From assembly GCA_027924585.1 (NCBI GenBank), contig BSBM01000151.1, forward strand, positions 11,627,501 to 11,691,500: a stretch of 64,000 bases of DNA, read 5' to 3'. A program made the position numbers and the translations under genes. Under the pieces are notes generated by a model, which saw only the letters and a list, made by a program, of their open reading frames with translations, did no database searches and was not told the DNA's origin. The stretch's first letter is position 1, and the number at the start of each line of letters is the position of its first letter. Positions 10,511 to 22,599 of this stretch are shown piece after piece. Origin of the DNA: Larix kaempferi. Taxonomy: Eukaryota > Streptophyta > Pinopsida > Pinales > Pinaceae.

Positions 10511-11156
10511 TGTTAAATTTTCAGAATTTACTTCAATCTGATCTAGGCTCTTAACTGAGAGAACAACATGTACAGCATATCTACAGCATATCAATCATGG
10601 ACACAATAATGCAAGCACACAAGAGACACAGATTTTACTTGAGGAAAACCATAAAGGTGAAAAACCCCAATAACTTCCTCAGAGATAAATAGAGCAATGA
10701 TACAACCAGAATACAAGAGATAGTCTTCTCCTAGTAGCAGAGCCTCCTCCTCCACAAGTGCGCCACTCTCCAAATTGTGAGTGAGAGAATAGAATGTGTA
10801 AAATGAGAGAGACACACTCTCTATTTATACACTAACTTGACTTGACCTTTACTCAACTAGGTTGGCCTCAACTTAACCACTTAGCATAATGCTAACTGGG
10901 CCGACCCCCACTAGGGTGGTCTAATAACCCTTTGACCCACATGGCCAACCCCCAATAGGATGGTCTAATAACCCTTTGACCAACATGACTTATACAGGGC
11001 CAACCCCAACAAGGTGGTCTAATAACCCATCAAGTATAAGTTACGACACTTACAATATAAATGACGACACTTCCGTATAGAGGAATAATAACATCTCTAT
11101 AGAAATACAATATACATATATGTGAAATACATTCCGAAGTAACATATACATCAACA
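10511..11156 (-). repeat. Copia-1 5' LTR
   Basis: 646 bp, with the same ends as the LTR at 3987-4632. U3 lies at the right, followed by the TATA box at 10822-10829 and then R-U5. The TSD copy GTCTC follows at 11157. Confidence 0.95.
10822..10829 (-). promoter_or_regulatory. TATA box of copia-1 5' LTR
   Basis: TATAAATA on the minus strand. It is preserved at the same place in all four copia LTRs (4298, 10822, 11792 and 18262) and separates the repeat-rich U3 from R-U5. Confidence 0.75.
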
Positions 11157-11480
11157 GTCTCTCCTCATCATTGAGCTTGTAAAAAGAGATAGTGAAATTG
11201 TGGTTATTGATGACCATACCTGTCGCTCTTTGAAAGAGATTCAGGATGTTGTCCAGAACTTTTGCATCCCTAGTGGTGCCATCACAGAAAAGAAGAATAT
11301 CGTCTACAAAGAGGAGATGTGTGAGGCTGAGCTAATTTGAGATGTGGAAACCCTTGAAATTGCCTTGTCGTTTTGCGTCTAAGAGATCTCTACTAAGGCC
11401 TTCGGCAACCAGAAGGATAAGCAGAGGGGATAGAGGACATCCCTGACAAAGGCCCCTCTCAGTACAAAAGAATTGCGTAG
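11157..11480 (-). mobile_element. LINE-A, middle segment: RT catalytic core
   Basis: This 324-bp island between the two copia elements is framed by TSD copies GTCTC (11157-11161) and CGTAG (11476-11480). On the minus strand it reads ERGLCQGCPLSPLLILLVAE, then LFVDDILLFCDGTTRDAKVL. These are LINE RT blocks including the (F/Y)xDD catalytic motif. An in-frame stop interrupts it after KGFHIS. It joins exactly to the segments at 18641 and 3986. Confidence 0.93.
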
Positions 11481-12170
11481 TGTTAAATTTTCAGAATTTA
11501 CTTCAATCTGATCTAGGATCTTAACTGAGAGAACAACATGTATAGCAAATCTATAGCATATCAATCATGGACACAATAATGCAAGCACACAAGAGACACA
11601 GAGTTTACTTGGGGAAAACCATAAAGGTGAAAAACCCCAATAACTTCCTCAGAGATAGATAGAGCAATGATACAACCAGAATACAAGAGATAGTCTTCTC
11701 GTAGTAGCAGAGCCTCCTCCTCCACAAGTGCCCCACTCTCCACGGTGTGAGTGAGAGAATAGAATGTGTAAAATGAGAGAGACACACTCTCTATTTATAC
11801 ACTAACTTGACTTGACCTTTACTCAACTAGGTCGGCCTCAACTTAACCACTTAACATAATGCTGACTGGGACGACCTCCACTAGGGTGGTCTAATAACCC
11901 TTTGACCCACATGGCCGACCCCTAATAGGGTGGTATAATAACCCTTTGACCCACATGACTTATACAGGGCCGACCCCAACAAGGTGGTCTAATAACCCAT
12001 CAAGTATAAGTTATGACACTTACAATATAAATGACGACACTTCCGTATAGAGGAATAATAACATCTCTATAGGAATGAAACCACTTCTGTATAGAGGAAT
12101 AATAACATCTCTATAGGGATACAATATACATATATGTGAAATACATTCCGAAGTTACATATACATCAACA
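11481..12170 (-). repeat. Copia-2 3' LTR
   Basis: 690 bp, TGTTAAATTTTC to ACATCAACA. It carries a second copy of the ~44-bp block CACTTC(C/T)GTATAGAGGAAT...CTCTATAGG near 12040-12125. TATA box (minus) at 11792-11799. Confidence 0.95.
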
Positions 12171-12179
12171 CTCCCTTTT
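12171..12179 (-). other. Copia-2 polypurine tract
   Basis: On the minus strand AAAAGGGAG directly precedes the 3' LTR, matching the copia-1 position. Confidence 0.75.
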
Positions 12180-12454
12180 AACTAGGAAGGTATTTCTCAA
12201 CACAGGTCTTCTAGCACAAATCATCTTCTCTGGATCATCGTCACTGCTGTTGCTATCTCAATCAATCTCTGAATCTACTCGTCATAGGAAGTTCTACAGA
12301 GCCAGTCCTTTTTCATACTGGATGTAGGCCCACCACCTGCAGGTCTTCGTCATCACTGGCCATACTGTGGAAATCTCAGGACTTATTACGTGCGTCACAA
12401 AACCTTAAAAGAGTCTCTTGACTAGCAAGAACCCTAAGAGCATCTGAGGCCTTT

Positions 12455-12990
12455 TTCATCCTGTCCAGATCTCCAGGACTTATTACATGTGACCCCACCA
12501 CAAAACCTCGAAAGAGAATCCCAGGATTGATTACGAGCACAAGGCTCAACCTATCGGATCTCCCAGGGCACAAATTACATGTGGTCACCACAAAACCTCG
12601 AAAGAGCATCCCAGGACTGATTATGAGCACAAGACTCAACCTATCGGATCTCCCAGGGCACAAATTACATGTGGTCATGGAAAAACCTCGAAAGAGCATC
12701 CCAGGACTGATTACGAGCACACGGCTCAACCTATTGGATCTCCCAGGGCACAAATTACATGCCATAGGACAAAACCTCGAAAGAGCATCTGCCAGATATC
12801 CCAGGGCATAAATTACATGCCATAGGCAAAACCTCGAAAGACTATCTGCATATCTCCCAGGGCACAAATTATATGTCCTCCCAAGCAAAACCTCGAAAGA
12901 GCATTTGCCAGATATCCCAGGGTACAAATTACATGCCATAGGCAAAACCTCGAAAGACTATCTGCAAATCTCCCAGGGCACAAATTACAT
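12455..12990 (-). repeat. Copia-2 tandem array A
   Basis: Same 90-bp and ~57-bp units as copia-1 array A, with 90-bp starts near 12511, 12601 and 12691. Frames are again open on both strands (minus 12945-12376; plus 12527-12811). Unit number and order match copia-1, so the array was fixed before the two insertions. Confidence 0.85.
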
Positions 12991-13059
12991 GCTTATTTCC
13001 ACAACCTGTTCCACGGCCACAGAGTATCAACCTGATACTCACCATACATCATCCTGATG

Positions 13060-13555
13060 TATACATGATCATCCTGATCATCATCACTGCAACATCCTGC
13101 TGCATGTCATCTGGAGCAACATCCTGAAGCTCGTCATCCATGATCATCTTGATCATACAATGCATCTACCTGATGCATACCAAGTATCTACCTGATACAT
13201 ATCATCATACATGATCCACCTGATCATACATTGTATCCACCTGATACAAATACAAATACATGATCCACCTGATCATCCTTGATACATATCAACATACATG
13301 ATCTACCTGATCATACAATGTATCCACCTGATACATATACAGATACATGGTCCAAGCATCCAACATGAGGCATATACAAAATACATACAAATGATCCAAC
13401 CGATCATATCCAGCATCCAACATGATGTGTACATACATATAAATGATCCAACTGATCATATCCAACATCCAACATGATGCGTACATACATATACATGTAA
13501 GTGATCCAACTGATCATATCCAACATCCAACATGATGCATATACAGAGCAGTAAC
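13060..13555 (-). repeat. Copia-2 tandem array B
   Basis: GATCCACCTGATCATAC-type units as in copia-1 array B, with different unit loss and gain, for example an extra GATCCACCTGATCATCC unit near 13261. Confidence 0.8.
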
Positions 13556-13681
13556 TGGAGCATCGTCTTGATGCTCATCATCCATGATCCTCCTGATCAT
13601 CATAGCATCGTCTTATTCAGATCATCTCATCATCCACGAAGCACAGCCCAGATGCACATCATCCAGCACTTACACCACCGA

Positions 13682-13830
13682 CATGGGAGAACACATCTAC
13701 CACCATTCGAGGAAGGCTCCATCCCTTACGTTTTCACCATGGGAGAACACATCTACCACCATGTGAAAAATGGCTTCAGCCCTTACATCTACACCATGGG
13801 AGAACACATCAACCATGTCAGAAAATATCA
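13682..13830 (-). repeat. ~57-bp tandem repeat specific to copia-2
   Basis: Three starts of CATGGGAGAACACATC at 13682, 13738 and 13795. Copia-1 has no equivalent between array B and RNase H, so this is an array expansion or gain in the copia-2 lineage. Confidence 0.8.
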
Positions 13831-13869
13831 TGTGCATCTGCATCTTCCAGACTCATCACTTCCCTTTGG

Positions 13870-14930
13870 AAGGAACCTCGATCTGAAGTGCACCAAGCCT
13901 CTCTCTGAAGTACTGCACTCTGGCCAACAACTTGGTCAATACATCTGCAACCTGCTCATCCGTTGCAACATACACTGCCTCAGCTGTACTCAGTTCTACG
14001 CAGGAATACTTCCTACTAAACCAAGAGATCACACTTGATCCCTATCTGCGGCACTACCTGCCCAATCTGAATCAACATAACCCTGTAGGTTAAAATTTTG
14101 ATTCACTTCATACTTGAGCCCATAATCCACTGTACCCTTCAAGTACCTCAGAACATGCTTTACAGCAACCAGGTGAACATCTCTCGGATCCGTCAGGAAC
14201 TGGCTCAATGTGTTCACCGCAAAGCAAATATTTGGTCTCGTGTTTGTCAGGTACATTGAGGACCCAATCATCTGACGATACATCGTGACATCAACCGGAT
14301 CAGATGAAGCATCACACAGAAGCTTCAGGTTCGATGCCATAGGTGTGGCCATAGCCTTGCAATCCATCATCCCGAACCTCTTCAGGATCTCTACTGCATA
14401 CTTCCCTTGTCCAAGGAAGATTCCATCTGCACTCTGCCACACCTCCATGCCAAAAAAAACAAATAGTGCATCATCCCCAAGTTCTTCAACTCGAACTCGG
14501 CAGCAAGCTTCCGCTGCATGTCGACAATCAATCTATCATCAAATGTTACGAACAGGTCATCCATATACAAAAGTAGTATCACTGGATTGCCTTCCTCAAC
14601 CTTGTAGTAAAGGTTGGAATCCGCTTTACTCTTGGTAAAGCCCAAATTGGATAGAAAGCTGTCTATCCTATCTGCACATATATATGACTACACCATTCAA
14701 GAAAGCTGTCTTGAAATCCATCTGGTGTATCTTCTATTTCATCACTTTTATATTTCTCTATGCTGCCATCTGCATCATGCTTGATCTTGATAGATCCATA
14801 TGGAAGTCATAACAAACTTCCCTTCAGGTCTTGGGACTACATCCCAAACATCATTCTTCATGATCGACGGATCATGGCATTCTTCCCATATCCTGGGAAC
14901 TTCAATATCTTCAATAGATAATTTTGTTGC
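13870..14930 (-). pseudogene. Copia-2 RT and RNase H remnant
   Basis: Minus-strand 14645-14029 reads GFTKSKADSNLYYKVEEGNP, the palm motif LLYMDDLFVTFDDR (M for V), KYAVEILKRFGMMDC and MYRQMIGSSMYL. A +1 run of A near 14455 shifts the frame. Most of RNase H is lost: a ~215-bp segment present in copia-1 is absent here between two GCAACATAC-like sequences near 13970, consistent with deletion between short direct repeats. Upstream, the VVPRPEGK-type N-terminal region (to about 14870) is out of frame. Confidence 0.88.
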
Positions 14931-17900
14931 TGAACAAATGTTGTAGTTCTTCTTTTGTAGGTGATGGCGTACGATATTTCCTACACAACGAGTTAAATTG
15001 CATGATTAGAAAACATCTCATAGTTTTCAGAACAAATTCTTACACATAAAGAAATATGTCATACAGTCATGCAATTATCTTAGCCAATGCTTCAATACAA
15101 CATTTATCCATATCCCGTAACTTTCTAGATGCCTTCCAATCTCTACCAGAACATTGTTAAGAGTGTGCACAACTCCCAACATGTCAGCAAAGAGGTTTCA
15201 TTCTAGATAAGTAGCAATGGAATGTTGTACAGTGCCATAGGCCACTTACCCATGCATATTAGTAGTATACTGTTCATCAATGCAACTATTCTAATATGCA
15301 TAATACACAACCTAATTCTAGGAACATCAGTATATACATTATTGAACAATATTATTTAAACAATAAAATATGCAAGTAATGACAACTCAAATACTTATCT
15401 TTGTTTGTTTGTTGGGTTGACTCCCTCTCAGACTTTGCTTCTTTTCTGCAACTCCATTCTTATGTGGATTGTGAGAAGTGGTCAACTCCCTATGAATATC
15501 TGCATCCTTGCAGAAACTACTGAAGTGTGCTCCTTTGCTTTCTTGCAGGAACAACTGGAGTGTGCTCCCTCTTGATATTTGCTTCCTGGATTACCTGTCC
15601 TTGAGCTTACATCCATCCTTAATCACTTTGCATGCTTATTAGTATCATCATTGTGTTATCCTTGAGGTCTCATACATAATCACACATTTATTAGTATAAT
15701 CTTAATACTATCAAAACACAATAATCTTAAACATGTATATTCATGATCATTCACAGATAATAAACATTAGTAATCAAGGTTTCAGGGAAGTCTTCTTTTA
15801 CTCATACATATTATTATTTGATCATAGGACTCTTCTGGTTAGTTGAATCATCAATCAAGATAAGAGATATAATATGCATAAAACCCGTGATTATTCAAAC
15901 CTATACCTTCATGATTCTTCTGGTTAGTCATATCATCAATTATGGTAAGAAACATAATATGCATACAACCATGATTATTCAAACCTATGACTTCATGAAT
16001 AATCATTATCAACAACACATCAGTATAAGATCCTAACACAAGGTAGGATTCTAGCTTGATATAGGAAAAACATACCTGGATTAGCATGCTAGCTAGTTAT
16101 GTCTAACATATCCGCATAATGTCTTTTGGTTCTCTTCAGTGACTTGTGCTAGTAACCTGCATGTCTCATAAGTTAACCATTGTAGAACCAAGTTATACAT
16201 ACCTCGAAAGTAGATCTTCTATGTGATCCATGACAATGGATGAATCTTTGTCTCCATGTCACCATGAGCATATGTTCTTGAAGTAGAACATGATTTTACT
16301 TTCTTGGTGTACCTTTTGTGTTAGCAAACAACATAAACCTCATACAACATCACAATGCATTAGTACAATCATAAGTGTCAAAACCTTAATCAATGAATAT
16401 CTTCTATTAAGGTGATACGACAAGTCCAGTAATTAATCAAGATTGTACTTTAATGATATGAAGACAAACATATGATAAACTTAACCATGAAACATACATG
16501 TAAGCCATACCTGTCAAGATTGCTTGTAATCTTCTTATGGAAGGCCTTAGCCTCATCTCCCTCTGAGACAGGAACTTCTTCACTTATGCAGGTGACCAAT
16601 CCATCTTCTTATAGGATTAACCCAATCCACTTGATTTGCAAGAACTGGACCTGGAGCTGGATTAGGGTTTGTCAAAGAAACCCCAAAAATTCAAACTTTG
16701 AATTTCAAACTTCCGAAAGGATAGAAATATGCGCCTTGATGAGATGATCAAGTTGGTATATTCAGAATTTGAAAACTGCAAAGTTTCACCCCTCGAAATT
16801 GCCTTTTAGATTTCCGGATTCACGAGGGAGGACCGTGAATTAGGGTTTGAGTTTCCCAGAGCTTCACCAAACCAAAATATTTGATTCAAAACTCTAAGCT
16901 TCAATTTTTCAGCCGTGGTCACAGATTTCCAAAATTCCAATTTTTGCAGAAGCCCTAATTTTCCATCTTTCCGACCAAAGTCCCGAACTGGGGTTTGATC
17001 AAGCCCGGCCTTCTGCCCAACCAAAATATATGATCATGGTCTCTAAATTTCGATTTTGATGAGTAGCATCCAGCTGTGGTCTCCGATTACAAAAATTCCA
17101 ACTTTTTCCGAAGCCCTAAATTTTGGAAGCCATGAATGAAGGTACTCAAAAATAATTCTGTTTTGATAGAAATATGTACTTGATTGTTTCAGGTGTAACT
17201 CCGAACTTTTCAATCCACAGGGTCTGAAACATTTTCCTGAGATAGAGTGACCTGTTATCTTTCCATCCTGACAGGTCTGGCCTCAATTGGATTCTCTGAG
17301 AGAGAGTTATGCCAAGTGTCGCAACGTGACCTGTTTATGGGATAATACAGGAGAGCGAACTTGTACGGTGTGCCACGTGTCACTGGTTCAACTTCGACCT
17401 CTGAAAACATTTCTTGAGATATCCTGACCTGTCATCTTTCCATCCCGATAGGTCTGACCTCAATTGGATTATCTGAGAGAGATTTATGCCAAGTGTCGCA
17501 ACGTGACCTGTTTATGGGATAATACAGGAGAGCAAACTTGTACGGCGTGCCATGTGTCACTGGTTCAACTTCGGCCTCTGAAACGTTTTCTTGAGATATT
17601 ACAATCTGTGTACTACCTGTCACATTTTACGAAATTTCATTTGGAGCTTCCTAGCCCAAGTTATGACCTTTTTCCCAAGGTCACCTGATTTTGACTCAAA
17701 TCTGGAAGAGGCAGAAACCCTATATTGTACAGATCATAAATCACAAATTACAACGAATTATAGGTTGTCCTTTGGACACAAGGTACATGGGGATCTGATT
17801 TTCGACCTGTAAAAGTTTCAGATCCGAAAACTTATCCGAAACGGATTTATAGCAAAAGTGATACGATGACTGGTTTTTGCTATATCAAGCCCTAGCATCG

Positions 17901-17940
17901 TAAGTGCAACAAGTGTCATACATGCCATATCATGCCTTCA
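14931..17940 (-). other. Copia-2 long non-coding leader
   Basis: This 3-kb sequence is collinear with 7431-10500 and also lacks gag, PR or INT. It includes the 177-bp repeats. Differences from copia-1 are mostly substitutions and small indels. Confidence 0.75.
17239..17592 (-). repeat. Copia-2 177-bp leader tandem repeat (2 units)
   Basis: GAGATA-starting units at 17239 and 17416 with a partial third at 17593: the same period and copy number as in copia-1. Confidence 0.85.
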
Positions 17941-17941
17941 A

Positions 17942-17951
17942 TCTGATACCA
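17942..17951 (-). promoter_or_regulatory. Copia-2 primer-binding site
   Basis: On the minus strand TGGTATCAGATTG directly follows the LTR end. The first ten bases match the initiator-Met PBS. Confidence 0.88.
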
Positions 17952-18640
17952 TGTTAAATTTTCAGAATTTACTTCAATCTGATCTAGGATCTTACTGAAA
18001 GAACAACATGTATAGCAAATATACAGCATATCAATCATGGACACAATAATGCAAGCACACAAGAGACACAGAGTTTACTTGGGGAAAACCATAAAGGTGA
18101 AAAACCCCAATAACTTCCTCAGAGATAGATAGAGCAATGATACAACTAGAATACAAGAGATAGTCTTCTCCTAGCAGCAGAGCCTCCTCCTGCATAAGTG
18201 CGCCACTCTCCACAGTGTGAGTGAGAGAATAGAATGTGTAAAATGAGAGAGACACACTCTCTATTTATACACTAACTTCACTTGACCTTTACTCAACTAG
18301 GTCGGCCTCAACTTAACCACTTAACATAGTGCTGACTGGGCCGACCTCCACTAGGGTGGTCTAATAACCCTTTGACCCACATGGCCGACCCCCAATAGGG
18401 TGGTCTAATAACCCTTTGACCCACATGACTTATACAGGGCCGACCCCAACAAGGTGGTCTAATAACCCATCAAGTATAAGTTATGACACTTACAATATAA
18501 ATGACGACACTTCCGTATAGAGGAATAATAACATCTCTATAGGAATACAACCACTTCCGTATAGAGGAATAATAACATCTCTATAGGAATACAATATACA
18601 TATATGTGAAATACATTCCGAAGTTACATATACATCAACA
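17952..18640 (-). repeat. Copia-2 5' LTR
   Basis: 689 bp with the same ends and the same U3 44-bp duplication as 11481-12170. TATA box at 18262-18269 (minus). TSD CGTAG follows. Confidence 0.95.
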
Positions 18641-19377
18641 CGTAGGATATCCATTTATAAGGACCACAAAAGATGTTGTTGTGATGCAAATCATAGTCCA
18701 TTTTATGAAGCCGTAGTCAAAACCTAGGTGGGTCATGAGCAGCCTAAGATAGAGCCAGCTTACTCTGTCGAAGGATTTTGAAAGATTGAGTTTTATGATC
18801 GCACCTTTTATGCCTTTTAGTTTTTGTGAGTGAATTCCTTCCTGAACCACCCCAATAGCCTCATGTATTTGTCTACCTTCCAAAAAAACAAATTGTTCCG
18901 AAGAGATGATTTTTTAGAGGACACCCTTTAGCCTTTTTTCCATGATCTTTACCACCACCTTGTAAGTAATGTTGCAGAGGAGATAGGTCTATAATAATCC
19001 AAGGTGTCAGGTTTATCAAATTTTGGGATCAAAGCCAAAAAAGTGGTATTGAGAGGCAGGTGAACTATACCATTTTTTCTAGATTCTTCCACAAGGTGCA
19101 GCAGGTCATTTCCTATGACATCAAAATGTGCAAGGAAGAATTCGATGGTCCAGACATCCAGCCCAAGGCTCTTGTCCTTTTGGAAACTTTGCAGTATTTC
19201 CTTAAGTTCCTCTTCAAAGACTTCATCCAAGAGTTCTTGATTATCCTCTTGAGTTATTGAGCCAGGAGAAAACTGGGAAAGACGAATAACTTCGGCAATG
19301 ATAGCATTCCCATTGTCCGAGAAGAGTGATTGAAAATGAGAAATACCCAAAGATGCCAAATATTCAAATGATGTCAA
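18641..19377 (-). pseudogene. LINE-A RT N-terminal region
   Basis: From 19377 the minus strand reads FEYLASLGISHFQSLFSD, EELKEILQSFQKDKSLGLDV, LPLNTTFLALIPKFDKPDTL and DYYRPIS, the usual start of LINE RT. After a frame break, from 18883 it reads KGAIIKLNLSKSFDRVSWLY and then SFVVLINGYPT. Copia-2 interrupts just before the QGCPLSP block, which continues at 11470. Confidence 0.88.
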
Positions 19378-19979
19378 GGTCTCATTTTGATCGTTCCTTA
19401 ATTCCTAGATAGTATTTTGTGATTTCCTTCCTTTTGTAAAAGCCTGAAAAAAAATTGTGTTCTCATCCCCACATTCTAGCCAAATGGCCCTACATTTTAG
19501 TCTCCAAACCTCCTCTTGTTCCAAGAGAAGTTTTCACCTGCAACTCTCCAGGGATTTTAGATGTTCAGTAGTGTCAGGGTTGAGAAATCCTCCTCCATCA
19601 GAGTCTTGTAGAAGGGAGATATCCTTTTCACCCTGAATAAGTGCACATTCATCTGTTTCTTTTTTCTTGAAGGCTAATTCCTTGATAAGATTTTTTGTTC
19701 TAATAAGGTTTTGGACAAAGTGATGAGCCGCATATGAGCCTTCAACAGGAAGGTAAGGGACCCATGACTCCTTGATGATAGTAGAGATCTCATATTCCTT
19801 TAGCCATGCAGCACACAACTTGAAGGAGATGGGGGGTTTATAGAGTTTCCCATAATTTCAAGGCAAATAGGAGAGTAATCAGAGTCTTCTCCTGAGTCCA
19901 CCCATTATCTGAAGTGAAAATGTTGTCCAACGAGATTTTCAGCAAGTAGGAAGCGATCTAGTTGTTTTGCAATTCTCCC

Positions 19980-20549
19980 CTCCCCCGATCTTCGATTTTT
20001 CTAGGTAGGATTTAGCTTGGTGGGAGAGATGTCGATGATGTGAGGGTCCCGAAGAAAAGAATCAAATAAATCCACAAGTGGATCCCCTCGAGCAGTAGGA
20101 CTCCAAAATTCATGTGATCCCAAGGTGAAGTTCAAATCGCCGCCCAAGATCAAATTTTCCACATCTAGAAAATATTTTTGTCGAAGATTGTTCCAAAATG
20201 GTTCTCTGTCCAAGTAAGGACCATAGATATTAAGAATAGTAAAATGAGAATTTAGAATAGCATGATAAAATTTTGCACCCAGGCCAGAGTCAAAACTCCA
20301 AGATTTTTTGACATTAATCATCTTCATGTTCCAGTCGAGGGCGAGTCCACCCGAGTGTCCCTGGGCATCGATAGCAGTAAAGTCATATAGTGGGAAGGAT
20401 TATTTGAGCGCCATTGTGATATCATCCTTTGTTCCCAAGGTTTCTTGAAGCATCAGAATATCCGGCTGTTGAAGAGAGATCAACCACTTTAGAGCAATTT
20501 TTTTGGGCTTACTTACCAAACCCCTACAGTTTAGGGATAAAATTTTCAT
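19980..20549 (-). pseudogene. LINE-A AP endonuclease (EEP) domain
   Basis: ATG at 20549. Minus-strand reading starts MKILSLNCRGLVSKPKKIAL and continues PDILMLQET (catalytic Asn and Glu motifs), HSGGLALDW, NIYGPY and LGGDLNFTL. One stop falls after DDITMALK, and the domain degrades after SPTKLNPTW. This endonuclease nicks target DNA for target-primed reverse transcription in L1 elements. Confidence 0.88.
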
Positions 20550-20779
20550 TGTGTAACCGTGACCCGAGCGTTCGCTACTCTAAGCACCCCACCAAGGGTC
20601 TATCCCTATTCTTAGGTTTTCCTGGCTGCACATTTCGGCCCAGGGAAGAGCCAAGAAAATGTGGTACCGAGAGGACAAGAATGTCCCTGGAGCATAGGTG
20701 GAAACGAATGGGCGAGGAAATATGAGTTGTAAGTGTTTGAGCAACAGAGGTGGTGCCCTAAGGTAAACTGGAGTGGACA

Positions 20780-22595
20780 GTGGGCAGAGAAGGGTCAGTT
20801 GCGGGGGGGGGAAGGAGTTTTCACGGAGATAATTAGGGGAGTGGTAGATTAGGTAAGAGTACCAAAGCCATCCAAATCCAAAGATAAAGCAAAAAAGGAA
20901 GTTTCAAAAACGGGGAGAGAAAGAGAAGGTGAGACAATCTTATTGGGAGGGGACGGAGCTTCCACGTCTGCAGTATGCGTTTCCGCTTCCGCCACAGGAA
21001 CCTAAACAGAGTGTTCAACATGGATAAGTGGAGATGATTGTGCCGAAGAAATAGCAGTTTCAAATGGAATCTGTGAGGGGGGAGCAGCATCAGAGTCAGA
21101 ATGAACCTCCCGCATTTGTTCGTCCAGGCGTCCTGCTTTATTTAAGCCTGCATCGGCACCCGACCCACCACCATCTGCCCGCTTTCTGGATTTGTTAGAG
21201 CCCTTATTGAAAGCAAGTCTACAATGAGTTTCCATGTGACCATAGAAGTGGCACCTATGACACTAGAAGGGCACATGCTCATAGTCCAGTCGCTGTGTTC
21301 GCGATTCTTGTCCCTAAATAAAATTTAGGTTCTCCTTGAGCCCGACACGCACATTTATGGAGACTAGAATCCACACCACTGACATCCTCTTGGTCACAAT
21401 GTAGGATAAATCATCATCAATGAAGGCTCCAAGCGCATTTCAAATGTCCCGAAAGGAATCCCAGTTCCAAAATTCCCAGGGTAATCCTGGAAGGCAAACC
21501 TAGATCGGAATTACATCAAATTTTTCAGTGTCAGCGTGGAACATTGGAGTCCAGTTTTTGAAGAGGATTGTGGCATTTCCGAGGCTCCAATGTTTCTGCA
21601 GAACCCTACCCACATCTGCCTTGGTCTGAAATTTAAAAATAAACTAGCCCCTGGATAACACCATGATCTCCGGCATGTAGTCCAGGAAGTGTGAACAGTT
21701 TTGGGTTACCCAGTTCTCTAAACCAGCAGAGTTGGGGTACTTCCCCCTAGCCCTTCCGACAATTGCTGATTCATCCATGTCCATCGAGTTTGCAATAGAT
21801 ACGTTCTTCTCGCAGATGAGGTTAAGGGGTTCCCTTATGTTTTTAAGACACTTTCCTTTCTTCTTTCGCGGTGGAGAATCCTCAAAATATTTACCCAAGA
21901 GATATGGAGTCTCCTGAACACTCTCGATCTCAGCCAAAGAAGGAAACCCTAGTTGGTCAGAAGGTTGCAGAAAAGAGGCAATGAAACCCTCTAGGCTCAG
22001 GGTGTTGTTTACCTCGTTGAAAACCAGTGGAGACGGTTGTTGTGTTGGAAAAACCCCAAGTGGCCAACCCCATTCCAATAGTTCAGTTTCAGAGGGTAGA
22101 AAGGGATCCCAAACATCAGCCAGTGGAGTCGTGTGTGTGATGGTTTCATCCACTGTTATCGAAAAACCTAGACAGGGATAACGGTGAACCCGCAAGAGAC
22201 GTTGCGAGAGGTCTAACCATAGACGTGTCTTGTGGGATGACCGCTTCCACCTGGGACCAGCTTCCAGAGACCGAGAGATCCCTCTGTAGGAAACTTCCCC
22301 CATCTATCATGTTCCCCGCTAGCTCGAATCCAGATGTCAGGGTGAGAAAATCTACTTTGGTGGATGTTACTGCAATAAAAAGGTAGAAAAAAGCATGACC
22401 GTCTAGAGGATCATCAAAGTAGTCTACGGCGTCGACCGTATGATATTCATAGCCCGGTCCAATGTTCGAGGTACAAGTTTCCATCAGGATCTGCACCAAT
22501 TCCACGTTGGATCTGTCAGGGTTTGGATTTAGGATGCCAAACCCTAGTGTGGTCCATATCGCCATCAGGATCAACTCTTTTATAATTATCCACAA
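20780..22595 (-). pseudogene. LINE-A ORF1 (DUF4283-like with CCHC knuckle)
   Basis: Frames at 22595-22146 and 22303-21644 cover the N-terminal part. The segment near 21,660-21,300 resembles the DUF4283 domain usual in plant L1 ORF1 proteins. A zinc knuckle, CHRCHFYGHMETHC (CX2CX4HX4C), lies near 21,265-21,225, followed by a basic, polar tail. Several frame breaks, including a stop just before the knuckle. ORF1 proteins bind the LINE RNA. Confidence 0.72.
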
Positions 22596-22599
22596 TTAG

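Larger units (their letters stand above)
3987..11156 (-). mobile_element. Copia-1: non-autonomous Ty1/copia-type LTR element, TSD GTCTC
   Basis: This is a complete element on the minus strand with 646-bp LTRs (3987-4632 and 10511-11156), TG...CA ends and a perfect 5-bp TSD, GTCTC, at 3982-3986 and 11157-11161. The PBS lies beside the right LTR and the PPT beside the left LTR. Only internally deleted RT and RNase H remain (6142-7430). The 3 kb between PBS and RT is non-coding and repeat-rich, with no gag, protease or integrase. About 27 differences separate its LTRs, roughly 4%. Confidence 0.95.
11481..18640 (-). mobile_element. Copia-2: sister non-autonomous copia element, TSD CGTAG
   Basis: Complete minus-strand element with LTRs of about 690 bp (11481-12170 and 17952-18640) and a perfect TSD CGTAG at 11476-11480 and 18641-18645. 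It has the same architecture as copia-1: PBS at the right, 3-kb non-coding leader with 177-bp repeats, internally deleted RT, and arrays A and B. About 20 differences between its LTRs (~3%) make it younger than copia-1. The 44-bp U3 duplication in both LTRs marks it as a separate subfamily. Confidence 0.95.

Noticed and set aside
3987-18640. A 74-codon ORF on the minus strand of all four copia LTRs (for example 4291-4067)
   Set aside because: Its ATG lies only about 7 nt downstream of the TATA box, before the expected transcription start. Conservation is explained by recent shared LTR ancestry.
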